A stretch of DNA of 64,000 nt, from NCBI RefSeq assembly GCF_001997295.1, contig NZ_CP019605.1:1488001-1552000 (forward strand). The letters run 5' to 3'. The notes beneath the pieces were generated by a model, which saw nothing but the letters and a program-made list of their open reading frames with translations, was not told the origin of the DNA and did not search any database. The position numbers and the translations under genes were made by a program. Positions 63,852 through 64,000 of this stretch are shown piece by piece. The stretch's first letter is position 1; each line of letters starts with the position of its first letter. The stretch comes from Tessaracoccus flavus (GTDB lineage: Bacteria; Actinomycetota; Actinomycetes; Propionibacteriales; Propionibacteriaceae).

Positions 63852-64000
63852 TTAGCCGGACCGCGGATCTAGGTGCATGGGAAGGTGCGGGATGCCGTCC
63901 TCGAGGAACTCCTCGCCGTTGACCTGGAACCCGAAACCCCCGTACCAGCGGGCGAGATGGCTCTGCGCATCGATGTCGATCCTCGCGTGGGCGTTGGCGT
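63852..64000 (-). CDS. ElaA-type GNAT N-acetyltransferase, C-terminal end (gene continues beyond window)
   Basis: Reading the minus strand from the window edge, the frame ends at TAA (63852-63854) and encodes about 49 residues: RIDIDAQSHLARWYGGFGF, then QVNGEEFLEDGIPHLPMHL. This is the characteristic C terminus of ElaA, a small acetyltransferase of the GNAT superfamily (acetyl-CoA-binding end helix and EEFLEDGIPH). The N-terminal two thirds lie outside the window. About 114 bases between it and the PAC2 gene show no convincing gene. Confidence 0.8.
   Translation of the reverse strand, partial: ANAHARIDIDAQSHLARWYGGFGFQVNGEEFLEDGIPHLPMHLDPRSG

Overview
The window is about 64 kb of high-GC DNA packed almost wall to wall with genes. 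Gene content and gene order point to an actinobacterium: principal and alternative sigma-70 factors side by side, the nrdR/lexA locus, the ftsK-rimO-pgsA-cinA-clgR ... DUF3046-recA-recX cluster, UPF0182, DUF5679, PAC2 and a DNA-repair promoter motif known from actinobacteria. The B12-dependent ribonucleotide reductase and a remnant of a GH112 (galacto-N-biose type) phosphorylase suggest Propionibacteriaceae (Tessaracoccus/Arachnia/Cutibacterium-like). That genus-level placement is inference. I saw no mobile elements, CRISPR arrays, rRNA or tRNA genes, and no gap over about 260 bases between genes.

Layout. 1-6.5 kb: two M16 peptidase-like genes, then an opposing operon of a Lon-like PDZ protease (frameshifted), a small conserved protein and a UPF0182 membrane protein. 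6.5-18 kb: a zincin-like hydrolase, a DUF5679 zinc ribbon, UvrD2 helicase, and divergently a recC-recB-recD operon. 18-25.7 kb: aromatic/aspartate aminotransferase, a carboxylate-amine ligase with a class-I amidotransferase, a secreted beta-helix protein with a duplicated Cys domain, the divergent sigma factors sigA and sigB, and TesB thioesterase. 25.7-36.7 kb: HrpA helicase with USP, PNPOx-like and YbjN-like genes; an AEC transporter; a VTT/DedA protein; ilvD; a GH112 remnant; a rhodanese; a LuxR-type regulator. 37-45 kb: nrdR-nrdJ, a small SOS-boxed membrane protein, lexA, dinG, hflX. 45-54 kb: dapF, miaA, a lone small antitoxin-like gene, miaB (frameshifted), an aldose epimerase, rny, recX, recA, DUF3046, a DeoR regulator. 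54-64 kb: clgR, cinA, pgsA, rimO, ftsK, thiL, ddl, plsC, PAC2 and the 3' end of an ElaA-type acetyltransferase.

The unifying theme is DNA damage and stress control. recA carries both a perfect LexA box and a PafBC-type (RecA-NDp) promoter. recCBD has a matching PafBC-type promoter with no room for a leader, and the opposing uvrD2 shows a weaker copy. sigB and clgR share the same ECF-type promoter geometry (GGAAC-N18-GTTGA), so one stress sigma factor, not encoded here, may drive both. The lexA / small membrane protein / nrdR / nrdJ block has SOS boxes and two NrdR boxes set three helical turns apart.

Two genes that are normally intact (the PDZ protease and miaB) are each broken by a single missing base in a G5/C5 run, which looks more like homopolymer sequence error than biology. 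No wholly new multi-gene system is evident. The most novel items are the SOS-boxed small membrane protein, the secreted duplicated-Cys protein and the shared promoter architecture.
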